From Edaphocola flava (GTDB taxonomy: Bacteria; Bacteroidota; Bacteroidia; Chitinophagales; Chitinophagaceae), in contig NZ_SAIQ01000002.1 of the NCBI RefSeq assembly GCF_004118155.1, forward strand, positions 1 to 64,000: 64,000 nt of DNA, in the 5' to 3' direction. A model generated the notes under the pieces. It did no database searches. It was not told the DNA's origin and saw nothing but the letters and a program-made list of their open reading frames with translations. Shown here piece by piece: positions 9,563-17,183 of this stretch (position 1 is the stretch's first letter; every line of letters begins with the position of its first letter). The translations under genes and the position numbers were made by a program.

Positions 9563-11077
9563 TTATAATTTATAGCCCAGCCGGATGATCCAGGGGCTGT
9601 TGATACCGGTTTTATCGTTGAGAAAATTATAGCCGATCAGGAATGTACCCTGCTGATTGCAGTTAATGCGATAGGTCTTCATCAGGCCTATATAAGCTGC
9701 ATCCTGTAATAATCCCATAGCCGTGCGTACATTGGAGGTATTGCCATAATGTTCCTGCAACTGTACATAAGGTCTGTTCAAGGGTTTGAGGCTTTTCTCA
9801 TAACCACCCTGCAGGCTGATGCCCCAGATCAGTTGTCCGTCGAGGAATACTCTTCCGGTTAGGCCTTCATAACTTAATCTCAGGTGCTGCCAGTCGCGGC
9901 CCAGTCCCAGGCTGGCATCCAGCCCTATACCTATACTGATGCGAGGACTATGGCGATAGGCCGCATTCAAGCCTGCTTGCAACATGACAGGCTTCTGCCC
10001 ATTGGGCGATGCACGTTGTGTCTGCAGATTATACTGATACTCCCAGCGTTGCCAGAATGGTATACCCCGCATCGGATTCTTCAAATCATCCATTGGATTA
10101 CGGAGGCCTTTCTTTGCTTGCTTGACTTTATCTTTAGTATTCTTTATAGTGTTCTTTGCCTCATTAATAGTTTGAGTAGCCTGTTTTACTTTGGCAGCTT
10201 GTTTTTCCAGTCCCAATTGTTTGCTGTAGTCCTGTACCTGTTGTGCGGCCTGTTGCTGTACCTGTTGTAACTGGTTGCCAAACTGTTGTTCCAGTGCCGC
10301 ATTGACTGAGGATTTGGTCTGGTAGCCCATTTGCTTCAGGTCCTGCTCACTCAGGTTTGCGGAAGACATGCCCGGTAGTGATGAGCGGGACAGCATCTCA
10401 TTAAATCCTTCTATACCCTGCAGCAGATCAAGGGCTTTCTCTTCTGTTGCATCAGGATCCTGTACAATTTTCTTCCAGTACCCAGCCTGCTGGGTGCCGT
10501 AGCCATACGCTTTATTGAGTCTACCCAGCTGGTATGCGAATGGTGATTGACCCAGTAAACGGTTCAGGGCATCGCTGCGTTTTTTAACCTGGCTCTTTAG
10601 GTAGTCCTGTGCATTCAGTTGGCTATTGAGTTTATCTATACCCGGTACAGGCAAGCCTGTGCCATCAAGTATTTTTTGCTGTATAAAGGATTGTATTTTC
10701 TTTAGGCTATCCAGTGCTTTAACCGGTTGCTGGCCAGCCAGCTTATTCAGTAATGCCGTATCCATTGCCGTTTTACTGATACTGTCAAAATTGGCCGCAT
10801 TTAATTCCTGATACTGTGCATATAAAGTACTGTCGCTGTGTTGCAGTTTAGTTGCCAGACGGCACTCCTGTCGCTGCAGTTTGCGCAGCATGCGTTGTTG
10901 TGCGCGGGAAGCTTTCTGCTGGTATTGCAGGTGCTGGTGGTATTGCTTCTGGATATACACCTCTGCTGCATGCACCACCTCGGTGCTATCCTCAATTGAG
11001 AGTTGATTATCTTGGGCATAACTAGGTACTATGCTACAAGCCGAAAGAAAACAAAGCAATAATATACGGATGTTCAA
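9563..11077 (-). CDS. Coiled-coil outer-membrane-like protein leading the RHS operon
   Basis: A 504-residue protein with a signal peptide (MNIRILLLCFLSACSIVPSY, then AQ). The middle (about residues 60-330) is rich in Gln, Lys and Ala and predicted coiled coil, for example NQLQQVQQQAAQQVQDYSKQ. The last ~150 residues alternate in the manner of beta-barrel strands and end in an aromatic-containing strand (WIIRLGYKL), typical of outer-membrane proteins. It is the first gene of the minus-strand RHS operon, 32 bp before the companion gene. I do not recognise a named family. A role in secreting or anchoring the RHS proteins is inferred from context. Confidence 0.6.
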   Translation of the reverse strand: MNIRILLLCFLSACSIVPSYAQDNQLSIEDSTEVVHAAEVYIQKQYHQHLQYQQKASRAQQRMLRKLQRQECRLATKLQHSDSTLYAQYQELNAANFDSISKTAMDTALLNKLAGQQPVKALDSLKKIQSFIQQKILDGTGLPVPGIDKLNSQLNAQDYLKSQVKKRSDALNRLLGQSPFAYQLGRLNKAYGYGTQQAGYWKKIVQDPDATEEKALDLLQGIEGFNEMLSRSSLPGMSSANLSEQDLKQMGYQTKSSVNAALEQQFGNQLQQVQQQAAQQVQDYSKQLGLEKQAAKVKQATQTINEAKNTIKNTKDKVKQAKKGLRNPMDDLKNPMRGIPFWQRWEYQYNLQTQRASPNGQKPVMLQAGLNAAYRHSPRISIGIGLDASLGLGRDWQHLRLSYEGLTGRVFLDGQLIWGISLQGGYEKSLKPLNRPYVQLQEHYGNTSNVRTAMGLLQDAAYIGLMKTYRINCNQQGTFLIGYNFLNDKTGINSPWIIRLGYKL

Positions 11078-11441
11078 CTAACGAAATTTAGAATAATGAA
11101 ATGGCTTTTATTGTAGAATTATCGAATAGTAAGGAGGGACTATACCTTTTTTGTGGTAAAATTATGAGAATTTTAGGAAATAAATGTGATTTTAACTATT
11201 GAATTACAGTGATTTTTTAGTATATGTATTCTATTTATACCAATTTCTTGTAATCGGAATTGCTTTTGACCGCTATGCAAAACCTAGCTAATCGCATCAA
11301 TATTGATGTATATCAAATTTTAAAAGCTCAAAATTCTCTTTCATGTGAGCAAAAGTAAGACGGGTTTTTATAAATACTAAAGAAACCAGCTGGAAGTATT
11401 TCGGTTTAGCCTTACCTTTGGTTGGTTAAACGAAACACAAT
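11078..11441. other. Intergenic region between divergent RHS operon and mobile block
   Basis: 364 AT-rich bases between divergent genes, expected to hold promoters in both directions. I see no RNA gene, no clear terminator and no repeat that could be assigned as an attachment site. It is the probable left junction of the mobilizable block, but no direct repeat matching the right side was found by eye. Confidence 0.4.
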
Positions 11442-11798
11442 ATGAATATCAATCAATTAACTGCATCCAAAATCAAGGAAATACGTATAAAAAATGGTTT
11501 GACAGCTGAGGCCGTTGCCCAGGCTTTACAAATTTCAAGAGGTTCATATAGTCAATTAGAAAACGGACATGTTGAAATTACGATAAATAGGGTTCAATTA
11601 CTTTCGGAGATATTCAATGTACCTCTGGGGGAAATTATTCCTTCTACAACAACATACCATCAGAGTTATAACAATAATAATGGAGGAGTTAATGGGAACC
11701 ACAATAGCACAAATACGCTGAATAATTTTTTTGCTGATAAGGAGAATATGTCCAAGTTCGCGGAAATAATTAAAGAAGCCTTGACAGCAAAGAAGTAG
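11442..11798 (+). CDS. XRE-family helix-turn-helix regulator
   Basis: A 118-residue protein with an N-terminal HTH_3 domain (about residues 5-65): IKEIRIKNGLTAEAVAQALQ, then ISRGSYSQLENG and VQLLSEIFNVPLGEI. The tail is rich in Asn and Gly and ends in a short helix. It is probably a DNA-binding regulator of the adjacent mobile element. A perfect 23-bp inverted repeat lies 28 bp downstream and could be a binding site or a transcription stop. Confidence 0.85.
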   Translation: MNINQLTASKIKEIRIKNGLTAEAVAQALQISRGSYSQLENGHVEITINRVQLLSEIFNVPLGEIIPSTTTYHQSYNNNNGGVNGNHNSTNTLNNFFADKENMSKFAEIIKEALTAKK

Positions 11799-11825
11799 GT
11801 ACCTAAATTCTTCTAATGTTGATAT

Positions 11826-11878
11826 TTTACACATTCTACCAGTTAGCTAAAATTCAGCTAACTGGTAGAATGTGTAAA
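11826..11878. repeat. Perfect 23-bp inverted repeat (long hairpin)
   Basis: The arm at 11826-11848 (core CATTCTACCAGTTAGCT) is exactly complementary to the arm at 11856-11878, with a 7-base loop. No T tract follows, so a simple rho-independent terminator is only one possibility. It sits between the XRE regulator and the primase-like gene. Confidence 0.8.
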
Positions 11879-11960
11879 TAATATTTCGTATTTTTGGGAA
11901 AATAACTATGTCTTTATCAAGCATGGTTATAGGTTAATAGTAGAGAAAGAATTGTGAGAT

Positions 11961-12881
11961 ATGGATAGATTGACCTTTGATCAACTACGTCAGTATGACC
12001 TGGTTGATTACTTTACTTCTTTGGGACTAAACCCTGCAAAAATTCAAAACAACACTTACTGGTATTTATCTCCTTTCAGAGAGGAGCGAACGGCATCATT
12101 TAAGATAGACCGGGAACTGAACCTATGGTTCGATTTTGGAATGGGCAAAGGCGGCAATATTATTGACTTCGGTGTGCACTACCATAATTGTACGGCTATA
12201 GATTTTCTGCATATGATGGACGGCACGGATGCCAAAAGCTTATCGCCGATTCCAGTAAGGACGTATCAGACAAATCCAGTCAAAAAATCTCCTATAGAAA
12301 TTACCCAGGTTCGACCATTGTAAGACAGGAGATTACTATCCTATTTGCTCAGCAGAAAAATAGAACTGCAGTTTGCACAACAATACCTTACCGAAGTTTC
12401 TTTTAAGCTTCATGACAAAAGCTATACAACCATAGGCTTTAAAAACAACTCCGGGGGCTATGAACTCCGGTCACAATATTACAAAGGTTCCAGTACCCCT
12501 AAAGATACTACGTTGATCCCAGGTAAGGACGATCATGCTATTCATGTCTTTGAAGGATTTATGGATTTTCTATCCTACCTCTCTATAAAAGGAAAAGAAG
12601 CACAGCAGGATGCTTTCCTTATATTAAACTCCACAATACATACAGCTAAAAGCATTTCATGCCTACAGCACTATAACAAAGTAAGCATGTATCTCGATCA
12701 TGATGATACCGGAAGGAAGGCTACCGAAGAACTACTAGAAGCACTACCACAAGCTACCGACGCATCAATGCTGTATAACCATCACAAAGACCTGAATGAT
12801 ATGCTGCAACAGAGTAAGCGTATCCTATCAAAAGAGACATTATATCCCAAACTAAACAACAGTCGTAGACCGAAGCTATAA
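11961..12881 (+). pseudogene. CHC2/toprim primase-like gene with an in-frame stop
   Basis: Two frames, 11961-12323 and 12345-12881, are in the same phase and separated only by a TAA at 12321-12323 (VRPL, stop, DRRLLSYLLSRKIEL). Joined, they give about 306 residues, the usual length of the CHC2-zinc-finger/toprim primase-like proteins of Bacteroidota mobilizable elements. The first part has YWYLSPFREERTASFKIDR and FGMGKGGNIIDFG; the second has the toprim-like VFEGFMDFLSYLS and VSMYLDHDDTGRKATE. It probably served replication or transfer of the element. Annotate as nonsense-interrupted. Restart at the second half or readthrough cannot be excluded from sequence. Confidence 0.75.
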
Positions 12882-13038
12882 ATCGGAAGACCACTGCTAT
12901 AGGATTGCGTCCTGAAAGGAGCAAGTTAATGTTTTTGCTATACAAAAACCCTTGTGCTATACCCAGCATAAGCTTTCTACTCCCAATGGTCGCCAAGAGC
13001 AAAGATTATTATCGTAACAACAATATAATCAGTGAAAG
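12871..13038 (+). other. Candidate oriT region upstream of the mob genes
   Basis: The gap between primase-like and mob genes contains GCTATA at 12875, 12896, 12937 and 12956, and an inverted repeat GTTTTT...AAAAAC (12931-12949) flanking one copy. Short inverted repeats and iterons just upstream of relaxosome genes are typical of transfer origins. No nic site is identified. The assignment rests on position plus repeats. Confidence 0.4.
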
Positions 13039-13416
13039 ATGGAACAAGTGAAAGGGCCTGAGAGAACGGCCGTAAAATCCAAAGGAGGCCGACCAAAGAA
13101 GTCGGTCAGTAAAACAGCCATCATAATGATCCGGCTCAGTCCTGCTGAGCGGATCATTATAACAAACCGGGCAAAGATAGCCGGGATAAGCGCCAGTGAA
13201 TGGTTCCGGCAAGCAGCAAAAAAAGCAGCCGTTAAAGCACGCCTGAGTAAAGAAGAAGTCGACTACCTGAGAAGCCTATCTGGTATGGCTAATAACTTCA
13301 ATCAACTCGTAAAGCTAGCCCATACACAAGGCCTGATTAGCCTGGTAACCGAATGCCGGAAGCATATCCAACAAATAGAATTGCTCATCGAAAAGCTCTC
13401 CGATCATGATAGGTAA
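13039..13416 (+). CDS. Relaxosome accessory protein, MobC/MbpA-like
   Basis: A 125-residue basic protein. The N-terminal part is Lys/Arg-rich, followed by a probable ribbon-helix-helix region (IMIRLSPAERIIITNRAKIA, then GISASEWFRQAAKKA). The C-terminal half (LSGMANNFNQLVKLAHTQGL) matches the MobC-like signature of plasmid mobilization proteins. It would bind oriT and help the relaxase. The gene ends 11 bases inside the relaxase gene, so the two are probably translationally coupled. Neighbours on both sides fit a mobilizable element. Confidence 0.85.
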   Translation: MEQVKGPERTAVKSKGGRPKKSVSKTAIIMIRLSPAERIIITNRAKIAGISASEWFRQAAKKAAVKARLSKEEVDYLRSLSGMANNFNQLVKLAHTQGLISLVTECRKHIQQIELLIEKLSDHDR

Positions 13417-14359
13417 ACCAATAACCGGCAAAAGTTTTGGAGGATGTATACAGTATCTTTTAAACCGGGATGAAGCTGTAATTATAGATTCCGAAGGACT
13501 GCAAACAAAGAATGCACAAACCATTTCCAGGGATTTTAATATTCAAAGAACACTGAATCCGGCATTAGGAAAAGTCGTCGGCCATACCATATTAAGCTGG
13601 AGTACTGCCGATAATATAAAGCTTTCAGATGAGATAATGACCAAAGTATGCAAAGAATATATGGATAAAATGGGCATTAAAGATACCCAATATCTTATCG
13701 TAAAGCATACCGATAGACAGCATCCCCATATTCACCTGGTATATAACAGGGTGAATAATCATGGGCAAACCATTAGTGATCAGAACAACTACAAACGGAA
13801 TATTAAGGCCTGTAAAGCCATCACAGAAGCATATGGTTTTTACATGTCTCCGGGTAAACAACAAGTTAATCGGGCACAGTTAAAGGGTAGGGATCAAATT
13901 AAATATGCCATCCATGACCAGGTAAATAAAGCAATAGAAACATCCCGTCACTGGACTGAACTGGAACACAAACTACAGCAATTCGGTATCAAAATCCATT
14001 ACACCTACCGTGGTAAAACTAGCCAGGTTCAAGGAATATCTTTCGCAAAAGATGGTATAAAATTCAAGGGATCAGCTGTAGATCGTAGCCTTTCGTACAC
14101 CGCAATTCAGCGCAAATTTGACCAAAAACTCAGTAAAACCAACACCATTTTACAAGCAAAACCACAAACATTAGGCTCCAGATTAGACACAGAAAAGCAA
14201 CAAAACCAACCAAACGAATCCATAATACAGAGCGGAAACACCCGATCAGAACTGTTAGATCTGCTTATGGGATACACCAATACACAAGAATATAATCCCT
14301 TCCAACAGGGTTTATTAAAGCGTAAGAAGAAGAAAAAAGGACAACAATTTAAAAGATAA
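13406..14359 (+). CDS. Relaxase/mobilization nuclease (MOBP type)
   Basis: A 317-residue protein opening with MIGKPITGKSFGGCIQYLLN, the usual start of Bacteroidota relaxases, in which an N-terminal Tyr (Y17) is the likely nicking residue. The three-His metal motif is visible in HTDRQHPHIHLVYNRVNNHG. It would nick oriT and pilot the DNA strand in transfer. The C-terminal third is Lys/Gln-rich and ends in a KRKKKKKG stretch, probably DNA-binding. It overlaps the MobC-like gene by 11 bp and is followed at 11 bp by a membrane coiled-coil gene. No type IV secretion or coupling protein is seen, so transfer would need a helper. Confidence 0.92.
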   Translation: MIGKPITGKSFGGCIQYLLNRDEAVIIDSEGLQTKNAQTISRDFNIQRTLNPALGKVVGHTILSWSTADNIKLSDEIMTKVCKEYMDKMGIKDTQYLIVKHTDRQHPHIHLVYNRVNNHGQTISDQNNYKRNIKACKAITEAYGFYMSPGKQQVNRAQLKGRDQIKYAIHDQVNKAIETSRHWTELEHKLQQFGIKIHYTYRGKTSQVQGISFAKDGIKFKGSAVDRSLSYTAIQRKFDQKLSKTNTILQAKPQTLGSRLDTEKQQNQPNESIIQSGNTRSELLDLLMGYTNTQEYNPFQQGLLKRKKKKKGQQFKR

Positions 14360-14370
14360 AGGAGGAAATT

Positions 14371-14931
14371 ATGATAGAGGAAAGAGACCTGATTCAGTCC
14401 AATTTGGACTTACAAGAAGCACTGGTAATATTATATCAAAGGCTTGATGGGAACAGTCAATTAGAGCAACAACAAAAGGCAGAACAAGGCGAACTGATTA
14501 GCCAGACACGGAAGCTAATAGCCGAATTAAAATCCAGTTCAAGACAAATTGAGCAGGCATCACATGATATTCCCCGAACTGTTTCAGTGAATCTACACCA
14601 CCGGTTTGATAAGGCAGCCAAGTATACAATATTGGGATTAGTGGGAAGCCTTATTATAACAGCTATTTCTGTAGGAGGCTGGATTGCGACCAGCAGAACA
14701 AATACCGCCTTGGAGAAAAACGATTTAAAATATCGTTACCTGTTACTCACACAACCCGGATTAACGATGAATCTGGATAGCTTATACAGTATTAATCCCG
14801 AAAGATTTGAACAGGTTGTACTGGAATCAGAAGAGAAAAACAGAGCGATTCAGAATGCAGAAGCCCTTGCTAGGGCAAAAGAAAAGGAAACAAAAGAAGC
14901 TCAAGAGAAAGTCGAAAAACTTAAAAAATAA
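14371..14931 (+). CDS. Membrane-anchored coiled-coil protein of the mob operon
   Basis: A 186-residue protein, probably in one operon with the relaxase. It has an N-terminal helical region, one transmembrane segment (about residues 88-110, YTILGLVGSLIITAISVGGW) and a C-terminal charged coiled coil (ARAKEKETKEAQEKVEKLKK). I do not recognise a named family. Proteins of this layout often close mob operons of Bacteroidota mobilizable elements, but their function is not known to me. Confidence 0.7.
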   Translation: MIEERDLIQSNLDLQEALVILYQRLDGNSQLEQQQKAEQGELISQTRKLIAELKSSSRQIEQASHDIPRTVSVNLHHRFDKAAKYTILGLVGSLIITAISVGGWIATSRTNTALEKNDLKYRYLLLTQPGLTMNLDSLYSINPERFEQVVLESEEKNRAIQNAEALARAKEKETKEAQEKVEKLKK

Positions 14932-15081
14932 AGATTATATGCATGTTGTAAATTATAATATGAAAGATGTTTTGTTTAAATTTACGAAGATAGTTATCAG
15001 TGTAAATATGTATCCACCATATAAAATTAATGAAAAATGGGAACAGAAATTAAAGACGAATATCTCTTTAAAAGAGGTAGG

Positions 15082-15249
15082 ATGAAAAAGAACCCAATTA
15101 CAATGACCCGGGAAGAAAAGGCCAAATGGAACGATCAGGTCGAAGATCAGATCAGGACCTATTTATTCTCTCTTGGTCAGCCGTTGGTATATTGTAAAGA
15201 TGGTAAAATGGTAGCAGAATACCCTAACGGAACCATTAAAAATGTGTGA
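15082..15249 (+). CDS. Small protein upstream of the zeta-type kinase (putative antitoxin)
   Basis: A 55-residue frame starting MKKNPITMTREEKAKWNDQV and ending in LVYCKDGKMVAEYPNGTIKN and a final V. Its TGA stop (15247-15249) lies 2 bp before the ATG of the kinase gene at 15252, or overlaps it if the GTG at 15246 is used. The coupling and size fit an antitoxin-like partner, though the sequence does not resemble the classical epsilon antitoxin. An upstream in-frame ATG at 15037 is less likely. Confidence 0.55.
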   Translation: MKKNPITMTREEKAKWNDQVEDQIRTYLFSLGQPLVYCKDGKMVAEYPNGTIKNV

Positions 15250-15251
15250 TC

Positions 15252-15890
15252 ATGGCAACAATATATGTAATAGCCGGACCACCCGGCATCGGAAAGAGTA
15301 CTTCCGGTGCCGAATATATTCCGGAAGATATAAAGATCCTGGACCCTGATCTGGTTGTACAGCGGTACAAAGAGCAGGGCTTCCAACAGTATAAAGATAT
15401 AGGTAACATAAGGTTTGATACTTTACTCCGCCAGGAACTCAATACCTGTGAAGATTTCGCCATAGAACTGAACCTTGGCTACCAAAGCCATTATGATCTG
15501 CTAAAGAAAATAAAGAATTATAGTCTGGATAATAAAATTGATGTCATTCTTTTTTATACAGATAGCCTTGATCTATGCCTGGAGCGTGTAAGGATTAGGC
15601 ATGAGAATGGACTACATCTCGTACCAGCAGAAACTATTGAAGAGATGTATAACAATACTTTACCCTTATTAAAAGAACACTTTAAACTTATTTCAAACCT
15701 AACCCTCCTTGATGTTAAAAAAGATGTTATTCAACCGGAAATTGTTTTGCTATCCAATGAAAACAAAATTGATCACGGATCTAATTATAAGTTTCCAAAT
15801 TGGATAAGCAAGTTGCATATAAAATTGCCAAATAAAACTCTAAAAGTAAACACTGCTTCAATTAAAAAAGTTCCTCGCCAAAAGCCCTAG
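15252..15890 (+). CDS. Zeta-toxin-family P-loop kinase
   Basis: A 212-residue protein starting MATIYVIAGPPGIGKSTSGA, with a Walker A motif (AGPPGIGKST) near the N-terminus. It continues in a zeta-toxin/polynucleotide-kinase pattern: DPDLVVQRYKEQGF, an ELNLGYQSHYDLLKK segment and RVRIRHENGLHLVPAETI. Zeta kinases phosphorylate UDP-sugars and block wall synthesis; shorter Bacteroidota homologues are uncharacterised. The adjacent 55-residue frame may be its antitoxin. The pair sits just behind the mobilization genes, where a stabilising module would be expected. A GTG at 15246 is an alternative start. The last ~40 residues are Lys-rich and lack recognisable motifs. Confidence 0.75.
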   Translation: MATIYVIAGPPGIGKSTSGAEYIPEDIKILDPDLVVQRYKEQGFQQYKDIGNIRFDTLLRQELNTCEDFAIELNLGYQSHYDLLKKIKNYSLDNKIDVILFYTDSLDLCLERVRIRHENGLHLVPAETIEEMYNNTLPLLKEHFKLISNLTLLDVKKDVIQPEIVLLSNENKIDHGSNYKFPNWISKLHIKLPNKTLKVNTASIKKVPRQKP

Positions 15891-15908
15891 GGGAGTATTG
15901 TTTTGAGT

Positions 15909-15931
15909 ACTAGAATTAAAATTCTAGTTTT
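15909..15931 (+). terminator. Hairpin after the zeta-kinase gene
   Basis: ACTAGAATT-AA-AATTCTAGT followed by TTTTAG forms a short, AT-rich stem-loop 19 bp after the kinase stop codon. Confidence 0.5.
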
Positions 15932-16008
15932 AGCACTGAAATGAATGGACATTCATAATTTGAATGTTCAATCTATTATTCAAAATTAATTTGTGTCAAA
16001 CATATATA

Positions 16009-16575
16009 ATGCAAGAAAATAATATTGACTTTACTAAAGAAGATGTTGTGTACTCAAAAATAGGTTCAGCCCTAGTATCTGCCCAACGAGTTGAATTTCT
16101 TTCAGGAAAGCTACTTGAATTATTGGAGGAAGATGGTGCCGTGTATGGTATTATGACTGAGGACTTTACCAGCAACTCGGAAAGGTCAAAGAAACTTAGA
16201 AAGAAGACACTTGGACAAATATTTTACTTCTTGAAATTAAACCCAAAGCTTGTAATTGCAGAAGAGCTGGATGAATATGCAAGACTGAGAAATATATTAG
16301 CACATAAATTTTTTCCTATTTTTCTAACTACAAAATCTGATGAGCAAATGTGGACAGCTATAAAGTTTTGCTATGCTTTTGGGAGATTCTCAAATAGAAT
16401 AGAAAAATTCTTTAGCGGATTTCTTTACTTTTTGTCTCTTAGGTTTGTAAAAAATGCTGATTTTCTTCCTGCTGAAATGCAAAAAAGAAGAGGCGATTTT
16501 GAGTATTTTATGAAATCACTAGATTATCGAAAGTTACAGGAAATAGAAGGAGAGAGTATTGACAAATTTGATTAG
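16009..16575 (+). CDS. HEPN-like protein of unknown role
   Basis: An all-helical protein of about 188 residues starting MQENNIDFTKEDVVYSKIGS; an upstream ATG at 15964 would add 15 residues. Near the middle it has EYARLRNILAHKFFPIF, which contains an R-N-x-x-x-H pattern in a helix, the signature of HEPN domains. In the HEPN superfamily this motif forms an RNase site in many toxins and defence proteins, while other members are inert. It lies between a zeta-type kinase and the ubiquitin-like operon and converges on the latter across a shared hairpin. No partner gene is obvious. The HEPN assignment rests on this motif and the helical character only. Confidence 0.5.
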   Translation: MQENNIDFTKEDVVYSKIGSALVSAQRVEFLSGKLLELLEEDGAVYGIMTEDFTSNSERSKKLRKKTLGQIFYFLKLNPKLVIAEELDEYARLRNILAHKFFPIFLTTKSDEQMWTAIKFCYAFGRFSNRIEKFFSGFLYFLSLRFVKNADFLPAEMQKRRGDFEYFMKSLDYRKLQEIEGESIDKFD

Positions 16576-16619
16576 AAATGATTAAAAGGTTTAACAGTAA
16601 TTAAAATATATCTAAAATT

Positions 16620-16656
16620 ACAGCCAAACCTATAAATAAATAGTTGGTTTGGCTGT
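16620..16656. terminator. Bidirectional terminator between convergent genes
   Basis: ACAGCCAAACC and GGTTTGGCTGT form an 11-bp stem with a 15-base loop in the gap between the HEPN-like gene (plus) and the DUF6527 gene (minus). AT-rich flanks on both sides allow use in both directions. Confidence 0.7.
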
Positions 16657-16727
16657 TAATTAAAATAGTATTAATTAATAATAACTAATAGACTGACTTA
16701 TAAATTGGATAAAAACAGCTTTTGTTT

Positions 16728-17183
16728 TTATATTTCCTTATTTTTTAAAATGAAATTTATTAATTTCTTTATGAAAGCAAAGGCTTGATTTATGAAGCCA
16801 GTCTTTATAAGCCTAATTAGCGCATCCTTTACTTCATTTCGTTCATTATTATAAAAAAACTTCTTTGCATTCAGATCTTCAGCTCGCCCTTTCAATATTT
16901 CCTTTTTACTCCAACAACCGGCAAATTCAATTTTGCTACTTCTTATCCAATAGTGGGACCTACATTCAAAATTCCAATTTCCCATAGACGGATGAAGCGT
17001 AATAGATTTTCCATTAAATTTCAGCTCCCACTCTGTAGGAGACAATGGAGTGACTACTTCATTACCACAGCCACATACACACTTGTGTATTGCTGTGCAG
17101 TATTCGATTGAAATGTATAAAAGGCCTTCTTTAACTTTTTCAGGAATGAATTCAACGAACTTATGTTCTAACAACATCTTCAT
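16728..17183 (-). CDS. DUF6527 zinc-binding protein of the ubiquitin-like operon
   Basis: About 151 residues from an ATG at 17183 (or 17177), 23 bp inside the end of the E1-like gene. A longer frame reaches 17243 but would overlap far more. The core HKFVEFIPEKV, then LLYISIEYCTAIHKCVCGCG, then NEVVTPLSPTEWELKF and CRSHYWIRSSKIEFAG is the DUF6527 signature as I know it. The C-x-C-x-C and C-x-x-H residues are well placed to bind zinc. DUF6527 genes recur next to multiubiquitin and ThiF/E1 genes; the biochemical role is unknown to me. The C-terminal ~50 residues are Lys/Asn-rich and helical. It is the last gene of the minus-strand operon. Confidence 0.8.
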   Translation of the reverse strand: MKMLLEHKFVEFIPEKVKEGLLYISIEYCTAIHKCVCGCGNEVVTPLSPTEWELKFNGKSITLHPSMGNWNFECRSHYWIRSSKIEFAGCWSKKEILKGRAEDLNAKKFFYNNERNEVKDALIRLIKTGFINQAFAFIKKLINFILKNKEI

